This document shows, one piece after another, positions 16,240 to 26,100 of a stretch of 64,000 nt of DNA; the first letter of the stretch is position 1; each line of letters begins with the position of its first letter. Made by a program: the position numbers and the translations under genes. Under the pieces are notes generated by a model. It ran no database searches. It had not been told where the DNA came from and worked only from the letters and a program-made list of their open reading frames with translations. Where the stretch lies: assembly GCF_029433095.1 (NCBI RefSeq), contig NZ_JARNTX010000002.1:186001-250000 (forward strand), given 5' to 3'. The stretch comes from Hymenobacter sp. YC55 (GTDB lineage Bacteria > Bacteroidota > Bacteroidia > Cytophagales > Hymenobacteraceae).

Positions 16240-17643
16240 ATGCAGTTCCGCACCGAGAAAGACACCATGGGTACCGTACAGGTGCCCGCCGACGCCTACT
16301 ACGGCGCCCAAACGCAGCGCTCCATCGACAACTTCCAGATTGCGCAGGACATCAACCGGATGCCCAAGGAAATAATCCGCGCCTTCGCCTACCTCAAAAA
16401 GGCCGCCGCCTTCACCAACCGCGACGCGGGTATCCTGCCGGCCGACAAAGCCGAGCTGATTGGCCGGGTATGCGACGAAATTCTGGAAGGCAAGCTCGAC
16501 AAGGAGTTTCCGCTGGTGGTGTGGCAAACGGGTTCGGGCACGCAGTCGAACATGAACGTGAACGAGGTGGTGGCCTACCGCGGCCACGTGCTGCAAGGCG
16601 GCCAGCTTTCGGATGAAAAGAAAGTGCTGGCCCCCAACGACGACGTAAACAAGAGCCAGAGCAGCAACGACACCTTCCCGACGGCCATGCACATTGCGGC
16701 CTACAAGATTCTGGTGGAAGTCACGATTCCGGGCATCGAAAAGCTGCGCGACACGCTGAAAAGCAAGAGCGAGCAGTTCATGCACATCGTGAAAATCGGG
16801 CGTACCCACCTCATGGATGCCACCCCGCTGACGGTAGGCCAAGAGTTTTCGGGCTATGTGTCGCAGCTCGACCACGGCTTGCGCGCTATCAAGAACACGC
16901 TGGCGCACCTTTCGGAATTGGCCTTGGGTGGTACCGCCGTTGGCACAGGCATCAACACGCCTCCCGGCTACTCCGAAAACGTAGCCAAGCACATAGCCGA
17001 CCTAACGGGGCTGCCCTTCATCACGGCTGAAAACAAGTTTGAGGCCCTGGCCGCGCATGATGCCATTGTAGAAGCTCACGGTGCCCTCAAAACGGTGGCT
17101 GCCAGCCTGATGAAGATTGCCAACGATACCCGCCTGTTGGCTTCGGGCCCCCGTGCGGGCATCGGCGAGCTGCACATTCCCGATAACGAGCCGGGTTCCA
17201 GCATCATGCCCGGCAAGGTGAACCCCACCCAAGCGGAAGCTATGACTATGGTAGCCGCGCAGGTGATGGGCAATGACGTCGCCATCAACATCGGCGGCAT
17301 GAATGGCCACTTCGAGCTGAACGTGTTTAAGCCAGTCATGATTTACAACTTCCTGCACTCTGCCCGCCTCATCGGCGACGTGTGCGTGAGCTTCAACGAC
17401 AAGTGCGCCACCGGCATCGAGCCCATCGAAGCCAACATCAAGAAGCACGTTGACAGCAGCCTGATGCTGGTAACGGCCTTGAACCCGCACATCGGGTACT
17501 ACAAAGCCGCCGAAATTGCCCAAACTGCCCACAAAAACGGCTCGACTCTCAAAGAAACTGCCCTGCAACTCGGCTACCTCACCGAAGAGCAATTCAACGA
17601 GTGGCTGAAGCCCGAGGACATGGTAGGCGAGATTAAGAAGTAG
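16240..17643 (+). CDS. fumC: Fumarate hydratase class II
   Basis: A 467-residue iron-independent fumarase of the TCA cycle, converting fumarate to malate. Signatures are '[14 protein letters not shown]', '[14 protein letters not shown]', '[20 protein letters not shown]', '[12 protein letters not shown]' and the mobile catalytic loop '[13 protein letters not shown]' near residue 320. Start is ATG 16240 ([11 protein letters not shown]), matching the family. A Bacteroidota -7-like TACTTTTG is at 16171-16178, but no TTG box at proper distance was seen. Followed by a hairpin that abuts the next gene. Confidence 0.96.
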   Translation: MQFRTEKDTMGTVQVPADAYYGAQTQRSIDNFQIAQDINRMPKEIIRAFAYLKKAAAFTNRDAGILPADKAELIGRVCDEILEGKLDKEFPLVVWQTGSGTQSNMNVNEVVAYRGHVLQGGQLSDEKKVLAPNDDVNKSQSSNDTFPTAMHIAAYKILVEVTIPGIEKLRDTLKSKSEQFMHIVKIGRTHLMDATPLTVGQEFSGYVSQLDHGLRAIKNTLAHLSELALGGTAVGTGINTPPGYSENVAKHIADLTGLPFITAENKFEALAAHDAIVEAHGALKTVAASLMKIANDTRLLASGPRAGIGELHIPDNEPGSSIMPGKVNPTQAEAMTMVAAQVMGNDVAINIGGMNGHFELNVFKPVMIYNFLHSARLIGDVCVSFNDKCATGIEPIEANIKKHVDSSLMLVTALNPHIGYYKAAEIAQTAHKNGSTLKETALQLGYLTEEQFNEWLKPEDMVGEIKK

Positions 17644-17755
17644 CAAGGAACCAGAAGTTAGTAGGATTAGCTCCCTCCTTATTTCAAGGAGCAGAGCTAG
17701 ACTTTAGTCTTGCCTCTCAGCTTCTTCCCGAACCTTAACAACACAGTTTACGAAC

Positions 17756-17790
17756 AACGAGCAGCTGGCTACTAGGCCGGCTGCTCGTTT
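17756..17790 (+). terminator. Hairpin with T-tract immediately before the DHH gene
   Basis: A 10-bp stem (17756-17765 with 17780-17789) is followed by TTTT and ends two bases before the ATG at 17793. It looks like the fumC terminator, but it also covers the ribosome-binding region of the next gene. Confidence 0.6.
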
Positions 17791-17792
17791 TC

Positions 17793-18854
17793 ATGTCGGC
17801 CTATCCTCAGTTTGTAACGCCTTTTCGTGCCTTTCTAAACCAGATTCCGGCGGCGGGTCGGGTAGTGGTGTATTGCCATTTCGATGCCGATGGACTAGCA
17901 GCCGGCGCATTGTTTGGTCGCGGGCTGAACCGCATCAGTCCAGAGTGGCAGGTAGAGGTGTTGCCGTCAGGTAAGGGCGAAAACGCTTTCTTGACGCCGA
18001 GCGTCCACGAAATGTTGCTGGCGCATAAGCCAGATGCGCTTATCGTCACCGACTTAGGGGTGCATGAGCACGGCACACTCGAAGCGGCCGGAGTGCCAGT
18101 GCTCTACGTCGACCACCATATTCCGGAGGGCATGCCACCCGCTGGCAGCACGGTACTCACGGGCTATGGCCTCGACCCGGTGCCATGTTCGGCGTGGCTG
18201 GCTTACGAGCTGCTCGCTGCTGAAGCCGACATAACCGACTTGCGGTGGGTGGCCGCCATCGGCATCCTCTCCGACCTCGGCGACCAGGCTCCGTGGCCGC
18301 CTCTGGCTGAAACCAAAAAGCAACACACGGCCAAGTGGTTGAAAGAAGCCGTAGCCATGTGCAATGCAGCCCGTCGTGCTGGCTCCTTCAACCTCGAGCT
18401 ACCTCTGCGCTACCTGCTCCACGACGATAACCCGCGCGGCCTAGCACAAGACGCCACGCTGGCTGGCTACCGGGCCGAAGTAGCTGCGGACCTTGCCGTG
18501 GCGCGCAAAATGCCACCAAAGTTTCCGCCCGCTGGTCCAGCTGCTTCACCGGTAGCACTGATCACTATTGACTCGCCCTGCCAGATTCATCCGCTCGTTG
18601 CACAGCAGTGGATTCAGCGCCTCCCCGACCGGGTAGTGCTGTGTGCCAACCTGGGTTATTTGCCTGATGGCGTAGTAGCCGTATCCGGCCGGGCTGCTAG
18701 CCGCGACTTACACATTCCCAATATCTTGCGCGAGGCCTTTGCTCGCACGGGTGCCGAGCCGCCCGCTAATTTTGCGCACGGCCACCCGCAAGCCAGTGGT
18801 GGTCATCTGCCTTTGGCGCAGTACCAGTTACTCTTGCAGGGCCTCGGATTTTAG
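17793..18854 (+). CDS. DHH-family phosphoesterase
   Basis: A 353-residue protein of the DHH superfamily (RecJ-like exonucleases, oligoribonuclease NrnA, cyclic dinucleotide phosphodiesterases). Motif I 'YCHFDADGLAAGAL' is near residue 27, 'VTDLGVHE' near 87 and the DHH motif 'YVDHHIPEG' near 108. A DHHA1-like C-terminal part is suggested by 'ASGGHLPLAQ' near the end ('GGH' signature). Acts on nucleic-acid or nucleotide phosphodiesters with Mn2+; the exact substrate is open. Shorter than RecJ (about 570 residues). ATG 17793 is the only start upstream of motif I. Confidence 0.8.
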   Translation: MSAYPQFVTPFRAFLNQIPAAGRVVVYCHFDADGLAAGALFGRGLNRISPEWQVEVLPSGKGENAFLTPSVHEMLLAHKPDALIVTDLGVHEHGTLEAAGVPVLYVDHHIPEGMPPAGSTVLTGYGLDPVPCSAWLAYELLAAEADITDLRWVAAIGILSDLGDQAPWPPLAETKKQHTAKWLKEAVAMCNAARRAGSFNLELPLRYLLHDDNPRGLAQDATLAGYRAEVAADLAVARKMPPKFPPAGPAASPVALITIDSPCQIHPLVAQQWIQRLPDRVVLCANLGYLPDGVVAVSGRAASRDLHIPNILREAFARTGAEPPANFAHGHPQASGGHLPLAQYQLLLQGLGF

Positions 18855-18930
18855 CGGGCCATTCCCATATACTTACTACTGAATCTTTTTTAGGCATATT
18901 TGGTATTGCCTTACTTCAGTTGCTGACGCT

Positions 18931-19530
18931 ATGGATTTCACTCAGGACATTATCCTCGAAAACAACCGCGTTCTGTTGCGACCTTTGGCTGTCACGGACT
19001 TCGAAGACTTACAGACTGTTGCCTTCGAGCCCGAACTATGGCAGTACACCCTCACCCGCGCCGACGACCGAATCAGCTTGGCTGCGTACATCGCCGCGGC
19101 CCTGCAGGGGCGGGAGCAGCAGCGGCGCTACCCTTTCCTTGTCATCGACAAAGACACCGACCGGGTGGCCGGCAGCACCAGCTACTATAACATCGAACTG
19201 GAGGAAGCGCGGCTTTCTATTGGTTACACTTGGATAGGTAGCGAGTTTCAAAGAACGGGCCTAAACCGTGCCGCAAAATATCTGCTGTTCCGGCACGCCT
19301 TCGAGGTGCTCGGCTGCGAGCGGGTGGAACTGGAAACCGATGCGCACAACCAAAAGTCGAGAGACGCCATGCAGCGCATGGGGGCTACCGAGGAAGGCAT
19401 CTTGCGCAGCCACCGCTATACCCAAGGCGGCCGTCGGCGCGACACCGTCATTTTTAGTGTCATCAAACCCGAGTGGAACGTGCTGCGGCAGAAGACATTC
19501 CGCGAATTCGATGCTCGTGAATCAGCCTGA
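18931..19530 (+). CDS. GNAT-family N-acetyltransferase (RimJ/RimL-like)
   Basis: A 199-residue acetyltransferase. 'NRVLLRPLAVTDFEDL' at the N-terminus, 'LSIGYTWIGSEFQRTGLNRAAKYLLFRHAFEVLGCERVEL' and 'NQKSRDAMQRMGATEEGILRSH' are the acetyl-CoA-binding blocks of RimL-type enzymes that modify protein or small-molecule amines. The stop overlaps the dgkA start by 20 bases, so they are cotranscribed. Confidence 0.87.
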   Translation: MDFTQDIILENNRVLLRPLAVTDFEDLQTVAFEPELWQYTLTRADDRISLAAYIAAALQGREQQRRYPFLVIDKDTDRVAGSTSYYNIELEEARLSIGYTWIGSEFQRTGLNRAAKYLLFRHAFEVLGCERVELETDAHNQKSRDAMQRMGATEEGILRSHRYTQGGRRRDTVIFSVIKPEWNVLRQKTFREFDARESA

Positions 19531-19921
19531 GTTGCCACCTCGCCGCTTTCCGGCCCTGGTGCGCCGCCGGGCAGCAAGCTTCGGTTACGCGTTTCGGGGC
19601 GTAGCCGCCGCCCTGCGCTCAGAAATTCACTTGCAATTCCACGCCGTGGCTACGGTGGTAGTTATTGGTCTTGGCTTCTACTTCCGGCTGAGTTGGCTGG
19701 AGTGGGCGCTTGTCGCGCTGGCGGTAGGAGTGGTGTGGGGGTTGGAGTTGATGAACACAGCTGTGGAAGCCGTTGTAAATTTAGTGTCGCCGGAATACCA
19801 CCCGCTGGCCGGGCGGGCCAAAGACGTAGCTGCCGGCGCCGTGTTGGTAGGAGCCGTAGCAGCCTTGGTCGTAGGACTGTTGATATTCGGTCCGCGGGTG
19901 TGGGCGCTATTCGTCGCCTGA
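19511..19921 (+). CDS. dgkA: Diacylglycerol kinase / undecaprenol kinase family protein
   Basis: A 136-residue membrane kinase with three predicted helices. The family signature 'VVWGLELMNTAVEAVVNLV' followed by 'AKDVAAGAVLV' contains the conserved Glu, Asn and Asp of DgkA proteins. It phosphorylates undecaprenol or diacylglycerol. The start ATG 19511 lies inside the end of the acetyltransferase gene; an open frame continues upstream in that gene but has no family similarity. Confidence 0.85.
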   Translation: MLVNQPELPPRRFPALVRRRAASFGYAFRGVAAALRSEIHLQFHAVATVVVIGLGFYFRLSWLEWALVALAVGVVWGLELMNTAVEAVVNLVSPEYHPLAGRAKDVAAGAVLVGAVAALVVGLLIFGPRVWALFVA

Positions 19922-20160
19922 CCTTCAGCTTAAATTCCTACCTGTAAGTCGTTGTGACTACCGCAGCTGCGTGAGTTGCCATGGGAGGCTATGTTACAGA
20001 CTATGAACAGTATACCTTGGGCCTTCTTCTTAAGCTACGCAACTTAAGCTGAAGCTTGTGCTGCGCTTACCGAACCCTGTGCTTTGATGGGCGTAAGCTG
20101 ACGGTTGGGCTCGCGCTTTGGATGGGCCCGCTACTTCTCGCGCCCTCTTTTCTTCGCCTT

Positions 20161-20634
20161 ATGCGTCCCTCTCTCTTTCGGTCGGTTCCGGTGGCAGCGT
20201 TGCTTTTGCTTGGTGTGGCTTGCCAGCGGAATGTGGTCGTCACTACACCGACAGATCCTCCGGCCAGCGGCAACACCAGCAGTGTCTCTACGCCCGCCCC
20301 GACCTCGCAGAACACCGTCACACCCGTACCCGACGGCACCATGGTGCAGTTCGATACTGCCGCCCGGCCTGGTTGGCTGGAAGCACGCATCCAGAAACTA
20401 TCGGCGGAGCCGCGGCAAAACCCACCGGCCCGCATTATGCGCTACCGTTTCGAAGACCAAGTGGTGTACTATGAAACCTTGGGCTGCTGCGACCAGTACT
20501 CCAACCTCTACGACCAAAACGGAAAAATAATCTGTCATCCGGAGGGTGGTATCACGGGCAAAGGCGACGGTAACTGCCGCTACTTCACGAAGCGCCGGAC
20601 CGAAGAAAGATTGGTTTGGCAAGATTCCCGCTAG
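20161..20634 (+). CDS. Lipoprotein with CCD/GDGxC motif
   Basis: A 157-residue lipoprotein. A signal peptide ends in the lipobox 'LLGVAC' at about residue 20, followed by a Thr/Pro/Ser-rich linker. The C-terminal half has 'IMRYRFEDQVVYYETLGCCDQYSNLYDQNG' and 'ICHPEGGITGKGDGNCRYF'; these four cysteines and the Gly-rich loop form a compact motif I have seen in Bacteroidota lipoproteins of unknown function (DUF6970-like, name uncertain). Start is ATG 20161. Confidence 0.7.
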   Translation: MRPSLFRSVPVAALLLLGVACQRNVVVTTPTDPPASGNTSSVSTPAPTSQNTVTPVPDGTMVQFDTAARPGWLEARIQKLSAEPRQNPPARIMRYRFEDQVVYYETLGCCDQYSNLYDQNGKIICHPEGGITGKGDGNCRYFTKRRTEERLVWQDSR

Positions 20635-20783
20635 CAAAAGCAGAATGGAGAGAGTAGCTCGTTGACCTGCTCACCCTCTCGTGGCCGAGTGGTTTCATGA
20701 AGCTTGTTGTTATCGGAAACCCAACTTCATCATCGAAGCACTTTTCTCTCCTTATTTTTCAGGCAAAATTCAAGACCAACCTC

Positions 20784-21287
20784 ATGATCAATACCAACGA
20801 AAAGCTGGGCGCCTACAACGTATGGGCCAATACTACCCTGCTTAACCACCTCGATCAGCTTGTAGCCAATGGCGCTACGCTCCCGGCCGGAGGATTGCGC
20901 ATTTTCAGTCACGTACTCAATGCCCAGGCTATTTGGCTGGGCCGTCTTACGGCTACGCCTAGCCCCGTGAAAGTGTGGCAAGAGCACGACTTAGCTACGC
21001 TGCACCACTGGCACGAACAGACTTCTGAGCGGTTTCATCAGTACGTACTCAATGCTGACGAAGCCGAGTTGCAGCGCCTGATTTCGTACACCAACTCTAT
21101 TGGTGAAACTTACACCAGCCAAGTGTCCGACATCTTTACCCACGTGCCGGTACACGCCAATTATCACCGCGCCCAAGTGGCGAAGGAATTGCGGGCTGCG
21201 GGTCTCGAGCCTATCAATACCGACTTTATTACGTACTGCCGCGAACTGTCGGCTAAGGCAGCTATGGCTGACGCGCCAAGTTTGTAA
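20784..21287 (+). CDS. DinB family protein
   Basis: A 167-residue four-helix-bundle protein. 'AYNVWANTTLLNHLDQL' at the start, 'FSHVLNAQAIWLGRL', and 'VSDIFTHVPVHANYHRAQVAKELRAAGLEP' near the end contain the histidines that bind a metal in the DinB/YfiT family. Such proteins are small thiol or metal-dependent enzymes with unknown substrates. Start is ATG 20784. Followed by a strong terminator. Confidence 0.82.
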   Translation: MINTNEKLGAYNVWANTTLLNHLDQLVANGATLPAGGLRIFSHVLNAQAIWLGRLTATPSPVKVWQEHDLATLHHWHEQTSERFHQYVLNADEAELQRLISYTNSIGETYTSQVSDIFTHVPVHANYHRAQVAKELRAAGLEPINTDFITYCRELSAKAAMADAPSL

Positions 21288-21304
21288 AGTTTCCGAAGTA
21301 GCAG

Positions 21305-21350
21305 AAGCCCATTTTGGTGTCAATTGCGGCCACCAAAATGGGCTTTTCTT
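21305..21350 (+). terminator. Intrinsic terminator of the DinB gene
   Basis: A perfect 15-bp stem (21305-21319 with 21331-21345) and a TTTTCTTTG tail, starting 18 bases after the stop. Confidence 0.88.
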
Positions 21351-21392
21351 TGTTATAGGGACATCTATACTCGACTAATAGTAACCTCACTC

Positions 21393-22013
21393 ATGCCGAA
21401 CCCATTAGTTGCCCCTGTTCTCACGCCAGAGCGCCTACAGGCGGCTCATTCGTACGCTAGTTATCGCCAGTTGATCGACGGCCTGCTGGCCCACAACCTA
21501 ACCACCGGTCCGCAGCAGTCCGACAAGCTTACCGAGTACACGCGCCTCAACGTGCAGCGCATGCAGCGCATTGATAAGATGGTGCGGGTACTACCTGAAC
21601 TGCAAGTGGCCCTAGCCAATTTGCGCCAAGACTATATTGGTTTGGTTATCACGGAGGGATGGTGCGGCGATGCGGCCCAGATTGTGCCCGTTCTGGAAGC
21701 TGTAGCGCAAGCCAGCGCCGGCAAGCTCAGCACCCGCTACTTGCTCCGCGACGATAACTTGGATTTGATGGATCAGTACCTTACCAATGGTACCCGCTCT
21801 ATTCCTAAGTTGATTGTGCTGCGGGCTGATACGCTTACAGAGGTGGCAAGTTGGGGCCCACGCCCGGCGCCCGCTCAAGAGCTACTACTCGGCTTGAAAG
21901 CGCAAGGTGCCACTCACGAAGAATACGCGGAGAAGATCCACGGCTGGTATGCCCAAAATAAAACGCAAGCCACGCAGCAGGAGTTGTTGGCGCTGATACA
22001 AGGCCTAGAGTAA
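21393..22013 (+). CDS. Thioredoxin-family protein lacking the second active-site cysteine
   Basis: A 206-residue cytoplasmic protein. The C-terminal 130 residues have a thioredoxin fold: 'YIGLVITEGWCGDAAQIVPVLEAVA', 'YLLRDDNLDLMDQYLTNGTRSIPKLIVL', where 'SIPK' carries the cis-proline. The CXXC motif is reduced to C-G-D-A, as in a Bacteroidota subfamily. The N-terminal 80 residues are helical. With one cysteine it cannot act as a classical dithiol reductase. Start is ATG 21393. Confidence 0.75.
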   Translation: MPNPLVAPVLTPERLQAAHSYASYRQLIDGLLAHNLTTGPQQSDKLTEYTRLNVQRMQRIDKMVRVLPELQVALANLRQDYIGLVITEGWCGDAAQIVPVLEAVAQASAGKLSTRYLLRDDNLDLMDQYLTNGTRSIPKLIVLRADTLTEVASWGPRPAPAQELLLGLKAQGATHEEYAEKIHGWYAQNKTQATQQELLALIQGLE

Positions 22014-22031
22014 GCGTACTGTCATAAAAAC

Positions 22032-22070
22032 GAAAAACCTCTTCCCTTAAGCAAGGGAGAGGTTTTTTTC
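22032..22070 (+). terminator. Intrinsic terminator of the thioredoxin-like gene
   Basis: A stem of about 11 bp with one bulge (22037-22048 with 22053-22063) is followed by a run of T, 19 bases after the stop. Confidence 0.8.
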
Positions 22071-22235
22071 GCTTTCAAGCTCTAAGTTATTAGCCGTTCT
22101 TGAAGCCTGTAACCAAGAGGCAGATATAAATAGTGGATTGTGTTAGATAATATATTTAGTAGTCAAGTATTTATAGAGGTAATAATCACTCAATAACTAT
22201 AGGTACTGCTTAGTTAAGTGTGGTGAGTAAGGGGC

Positions 22236-23078
22236 TTATTGGGTCAGTGAGGTTGAGCCTAGGTCGGTAACTTGGTCGTTCACAACGCTGATGTTAGACT
22301 TCACCACGTTCTTGTACTCAGGCTGGCCGGTTGGGGCCGTGGTAGTCGGGAAAAACTCGACGCGGTACGTACCAGATGGCAACCCGCTCAATTGGTACGC
22401 TCCGGCAGCATCGGCTGCGGTGCTGAAAGTATCAGGTACTGTTATGGACGAGCGGATAGCCAGTACCTGGGGCCGAGCAGCGGCAGGAGTAACTGTGCCA
22501 CGCAGGCCGGCACGCAAATCTTGCGCAACTACCCGGATAACGGGCTTCAACAAATACCGCTCTTTCTTGTCGTTGCCGGGGCGCCAGTTGCCACGCTCTA
22601 CAATTGACTTAGCTACGTCGAAGTCGAGCAGTAGCTGGAAGGTTGCGCGCTCCTGTACGGCTGCCTTATCGAGTTTCAGCTTCACGCCCGAGGTTTGCCC
22701 GCTTGGCGTCTTGAGATCGTACTGTTGGCCATCTTTGCCAATAACATAACTGGCTGGGCCAAGCTTCAAGCGAATCTCTTTTAGGTCGCCGGGCTCGAAA
22801 TCAGTGTCTACTAGCAGCGCCGAACGGCCATTAACGTAATCGAGTACGTTGATAGTTTGGGCTTGAAAAGGAAGGATCTTCCAGCCCTCGGGGTCGTTTT
22901 CTTCTTTTAGGTGAACTTCAATCTGCTGTACATCAAGCACCACTTTCTGGAAGTCACCAGGTGCATCCATCAGCTTTACTTGCAGTTTAGAAGAACCGGA
23001 GTCATCGTCTTTGCTGCAGCTGGTGAAAGCTACAGCAGTTGTCAACATTGCTAAAGGAAGGAGAGTACCAAACCGCAT
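22236..23078 (-). CDS. DUF4382 domain lipoprotein
   Basis: A 280-residue lipoprotein; lipobox 'AFTSC' with Cys21. Residues about 30-180 are a DUF4382 domain ('LQVKLMDAPGDFQKVVLDVQQIEVHL', 'INVLDYVNG', 'LKEIRLKLG'). The last 80 residues look like a carboxypeptidase-regulatory-type beta sandwich ('GLRGTVTPAAARPQVLAI', 'AYQLSGLPSGTYRVEFFP'). Function unknown; surface or periplasmic carbohydrate or mineral binding would suit the fold. 115 bases downstream lies the AsmA-like gene start region on the same strand, but in reverse order (AsmA is transcribed first is not the case: this gene is downstream of it). Confidence 0.8.
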   Translation of the reverse strand: MRFGTLLPLAMLTTAVAFTSCSKDDDSGSSKLQVKLMDAPGDFQKVVLDVQQIEVHLKEENDPEGWKILPFQAQTINVLDYVNGRSALLVDTDFEPGDLKEIRLKLGPASYVIGKDGQQYDLKTPSGQTSGVKLKLDKAAVQERATFQLLLDFDVAKSIVERGNWRPGNDKKERYLLKPVIRVVAQDLRAGLRGTVTPAAARPQVLAIRSSITVPDTFSTAADAAGAYQLSGLPSGTYRVEFFPTTTAPTGQPEYKNVVKSNISVVNDQVTDLGSTSLTQ

Positions 23079-23193
23079 ATACTAAAACTGAATAGGGTAA
23101 GTATGAAAAGACAACGGAGCAGCCCGATCAATCGAGCTGCTCCGTTAACGGCAACAAGTGTGCCGATTTGCCTCAAATCGTCAAAAAAAAGTT

Positions 23194-26100
23194 CTACTGA
23201 CCCGATTTTGTACTATCTGCTGTTTCGGTTGGCTTTGGCGTACTCTGAGGAGCAGGTTTCGACTTCGGCTTACCAAAAAGTAAGTTGTTAAGTCCTTGCT
23301 TGGCCTTCGACTCCAGCTCGAGTTTTTTCTTTTCAACTTCTTGCTGAGCTTTGGCTTGTAGCTCCAGTTGCTTGCGTTGCACCTCACGTTGGAGGCTGTC
23401 TTGTGCTACTTTAGCTTTTGCTTGCAACTGCAACTTGGCTCCGTCAACTTTCGCCTGCACGATATTGCCTACCAAGTCTTTAGCCTGCGCTTTCACGCTG
23501 CCAGTGGCCAGCTTCACCTGCGGATTCGCTACTGTGCCACCAATGTTTAGGCCTAGAGTTACCCGCTCGGTGCCTTGCAGGTTCTGTACCCCCGTTAAGC
23601 GGGTTAGTTGGCTGTTGAGTTGGTTGCCGAGCTTGCCAGTCGGCACATTCAGGGCCGTTACATACTCCAGCCCACCGTTGCCAATGTTGTTGGAGCCACC
23701 TACCGTCATCTTGATCTGGCCCACGGTTAGGTCAAACGGTTTTACAATGAAGTTGCCGTTGATGATTTCGGCCGCTACATCCTTGTTGTTGACGGCAAAG
23801 CTTTTCAACTCCTGAAACTGCGTGAGGCTGCTGATCTTGTTGATAACCGGCGAGCCACTCACAGCCGCCCGAACTACCTCGAATATGCCTTTGCCAGTGA
23901 GCGTACTGTAGTTGGGCATCATATCAGGCCCTAGTTCGCCACTCACGTTGAAGTTGGTCGAGAAGATGCCTTCCAGGTTGTCGGCCAGAGGCACCATGGC
24001 GCGCACCGAATTAAAGGTATTGAAGGCATTCTGGAAATCCAGGTTCTTGATGTTAAGCCCGAAGTTGAACTTGGGGTGCGCCAGGTTTTTGCTGCTGTAC
24101 GAGCCATTGGTGCCAAACGTACCCCCGAGCGTGTTGAAAGTGAGGCCTTGCAACGTGGCCGTTTCGTCGCGCACGCCTACTGTGCCTTTTACGTTATCTA
24201 GCTTCAGGTTGTCGTAGATAACCTGTCCCACGTTGGTGTTCAGTGTCAGGTCAAACTCCTTCGGGATTTGTAGCACACCGTCTGCCTTGGTAGCGGTGGC
24301 AGGGGCTTTGGTAGCAGCCGTTGCGCCAGTAGTAGGCTTCGCACTTACTTCGTCTACCATCCACTCGTTCATATTGAAGCGCTGCGAGTTCACCGTGAGG
24401 TTGCCGCGCAAGGGCTGACCCGGTACAAACAAGTAGCCCATATAGTTGGAGATGGTACCCGAAGCCGCAATGTCCGACGAGCCCACGAAGCCACTCATGT
24501 TCTGGAGTGTAATCTGGTTGTTGTTGAAAGTGGCCGTGGCTTTGGTCACCTTCATGCCTTGCGGCAAGTCGGTGCTCTTATAGGTGATATTCTGTGCGTT
24601 CACCGTACCCGAAGCCACCACCGTCTGGTAACGGCCGGCTTCAATGTCGGCCATGTTGCCCTTGGCGGCTACGTTGCCATTGAGGCGGCCGGTTACGGTC
24701 ATGCCTTCCAGCGGGAAAATCTTGGTGAGCTTAGTTAAATCAACCACCCCTTTCACGTCGGCATCGAAGCGTAGCTTGTCAACGCCTTGAGTTGCCACGC
24801 GGCCTTCCAGTGGCTCGCCCTCCAGCAACATCCGGAAGTTGGAAATATCAACCCGTGTGTCGTTCAGTTGCCCCGTAGGATTCAGCACAGTGCCCGTTAC
24901 CAACAGGTTCTCGATAGGAGCCGGAAACTGCTTGGATTTCACGTAGCCGTCAGTCAGGTTCATCTTGGCTTGTACTACCGGCATCTGCGTGCTAGAGTAG
25001 GTGCCTTTGGCCGTGCCATCCACAAACAGCTTGCCGCGCAAGGCGAGGTCCTGCACCGGATACACTTTCATCATTTCCGCCAGGTCCACGTTGGCTTTCA
25101 CGCGGCCATCCACCTTCATTGGCTCTAGGCCGTCAATAGCTACGTTGCCATCAATTGGGTTGGCGCCAAGGTCCAGGTGGAACTGCTTCACGTTCACCTT
25201 CACGTTGTTGGTGAAACCCGAAGGGTTATCGACCACCATATTCACGTTGATGTTCTTAGCAGCTTGCGGCAATTGCGGGTAGTGGAACGTGCCGTTGTTT
25301 ATTTGCAGGTTCACGCCGTAGCCCGGCATCTTCACGGCGTTCTGTACGCCTTTGAAGTAGCCATCGAACGCTACTTTTCCCCCGGCTTCTACATCCTTAA
25401 ACTGCGCCGTGTACACGCCCGGCACCAAGCTCAGAATATTCTTGAAGTCGGTTTCCAGCGCTTTAAACGTCAGGTCATAGGTTATGTCGGTGGCATTGGG
25501 CAGCCCAATAGAACCCTGAAAAGTGGCCGGGAAATCGTTGAGCTGTACCTTGTTGTCTTTGAAGGTGAACAACATTTTGCCCAGGTCCATGGCCATAGTT
25601 ACGTCGGCTGCCAGCTTTTTCTTGCTCACGTATTCGGTGCCATCGTAAGTCATCGAAAATTGGTCGGCGGTAGTTTCGCTCACCAAGTCGAAGACGTTGC
25701 TGGCAAAGTCGCCGGAGCCGGTGTGGTTGAGGCCACGCAACTCCATGCTGAAGGGTAAGGTGCGGTCTTCGTAGCGGACGTGGCCATCGGTTACTTCCCA
25801 TTTGCTGATAGCTAGGTTCAGGGCCGTGGTATCCTGGCCCTTGGCCGCTGCTGCCGAGTCCGACAGCATTACGTCCCAGTTGGCTTTGCCGCTTTTCAAC
25901 ACCTTCACGCTGATGTCGGGCCGGTCGAGCAAGATGCTCTTGATTTTGATTTGGTCGCCGCTCACAACGCTCATCAAATCCAATCCCACCCGGAACGAAG
26001 GCAAATAAGCCAGGGTGTCGTGGGCAAACGAGTCTTGCCCAATTACGCGTAGCTCGTCAATGCCCAAGGCTAGGTCAGGGAAACTGCTGAATAGACTTAG

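Noticed and set aside
16225..17646. Two long minus-strand open frames under fumC
   Set aside because: Opposite-strand shadows of a fully conserved fumarase; Val/His/Gly-rich composition typical of antisense frames in GC-rich genes.
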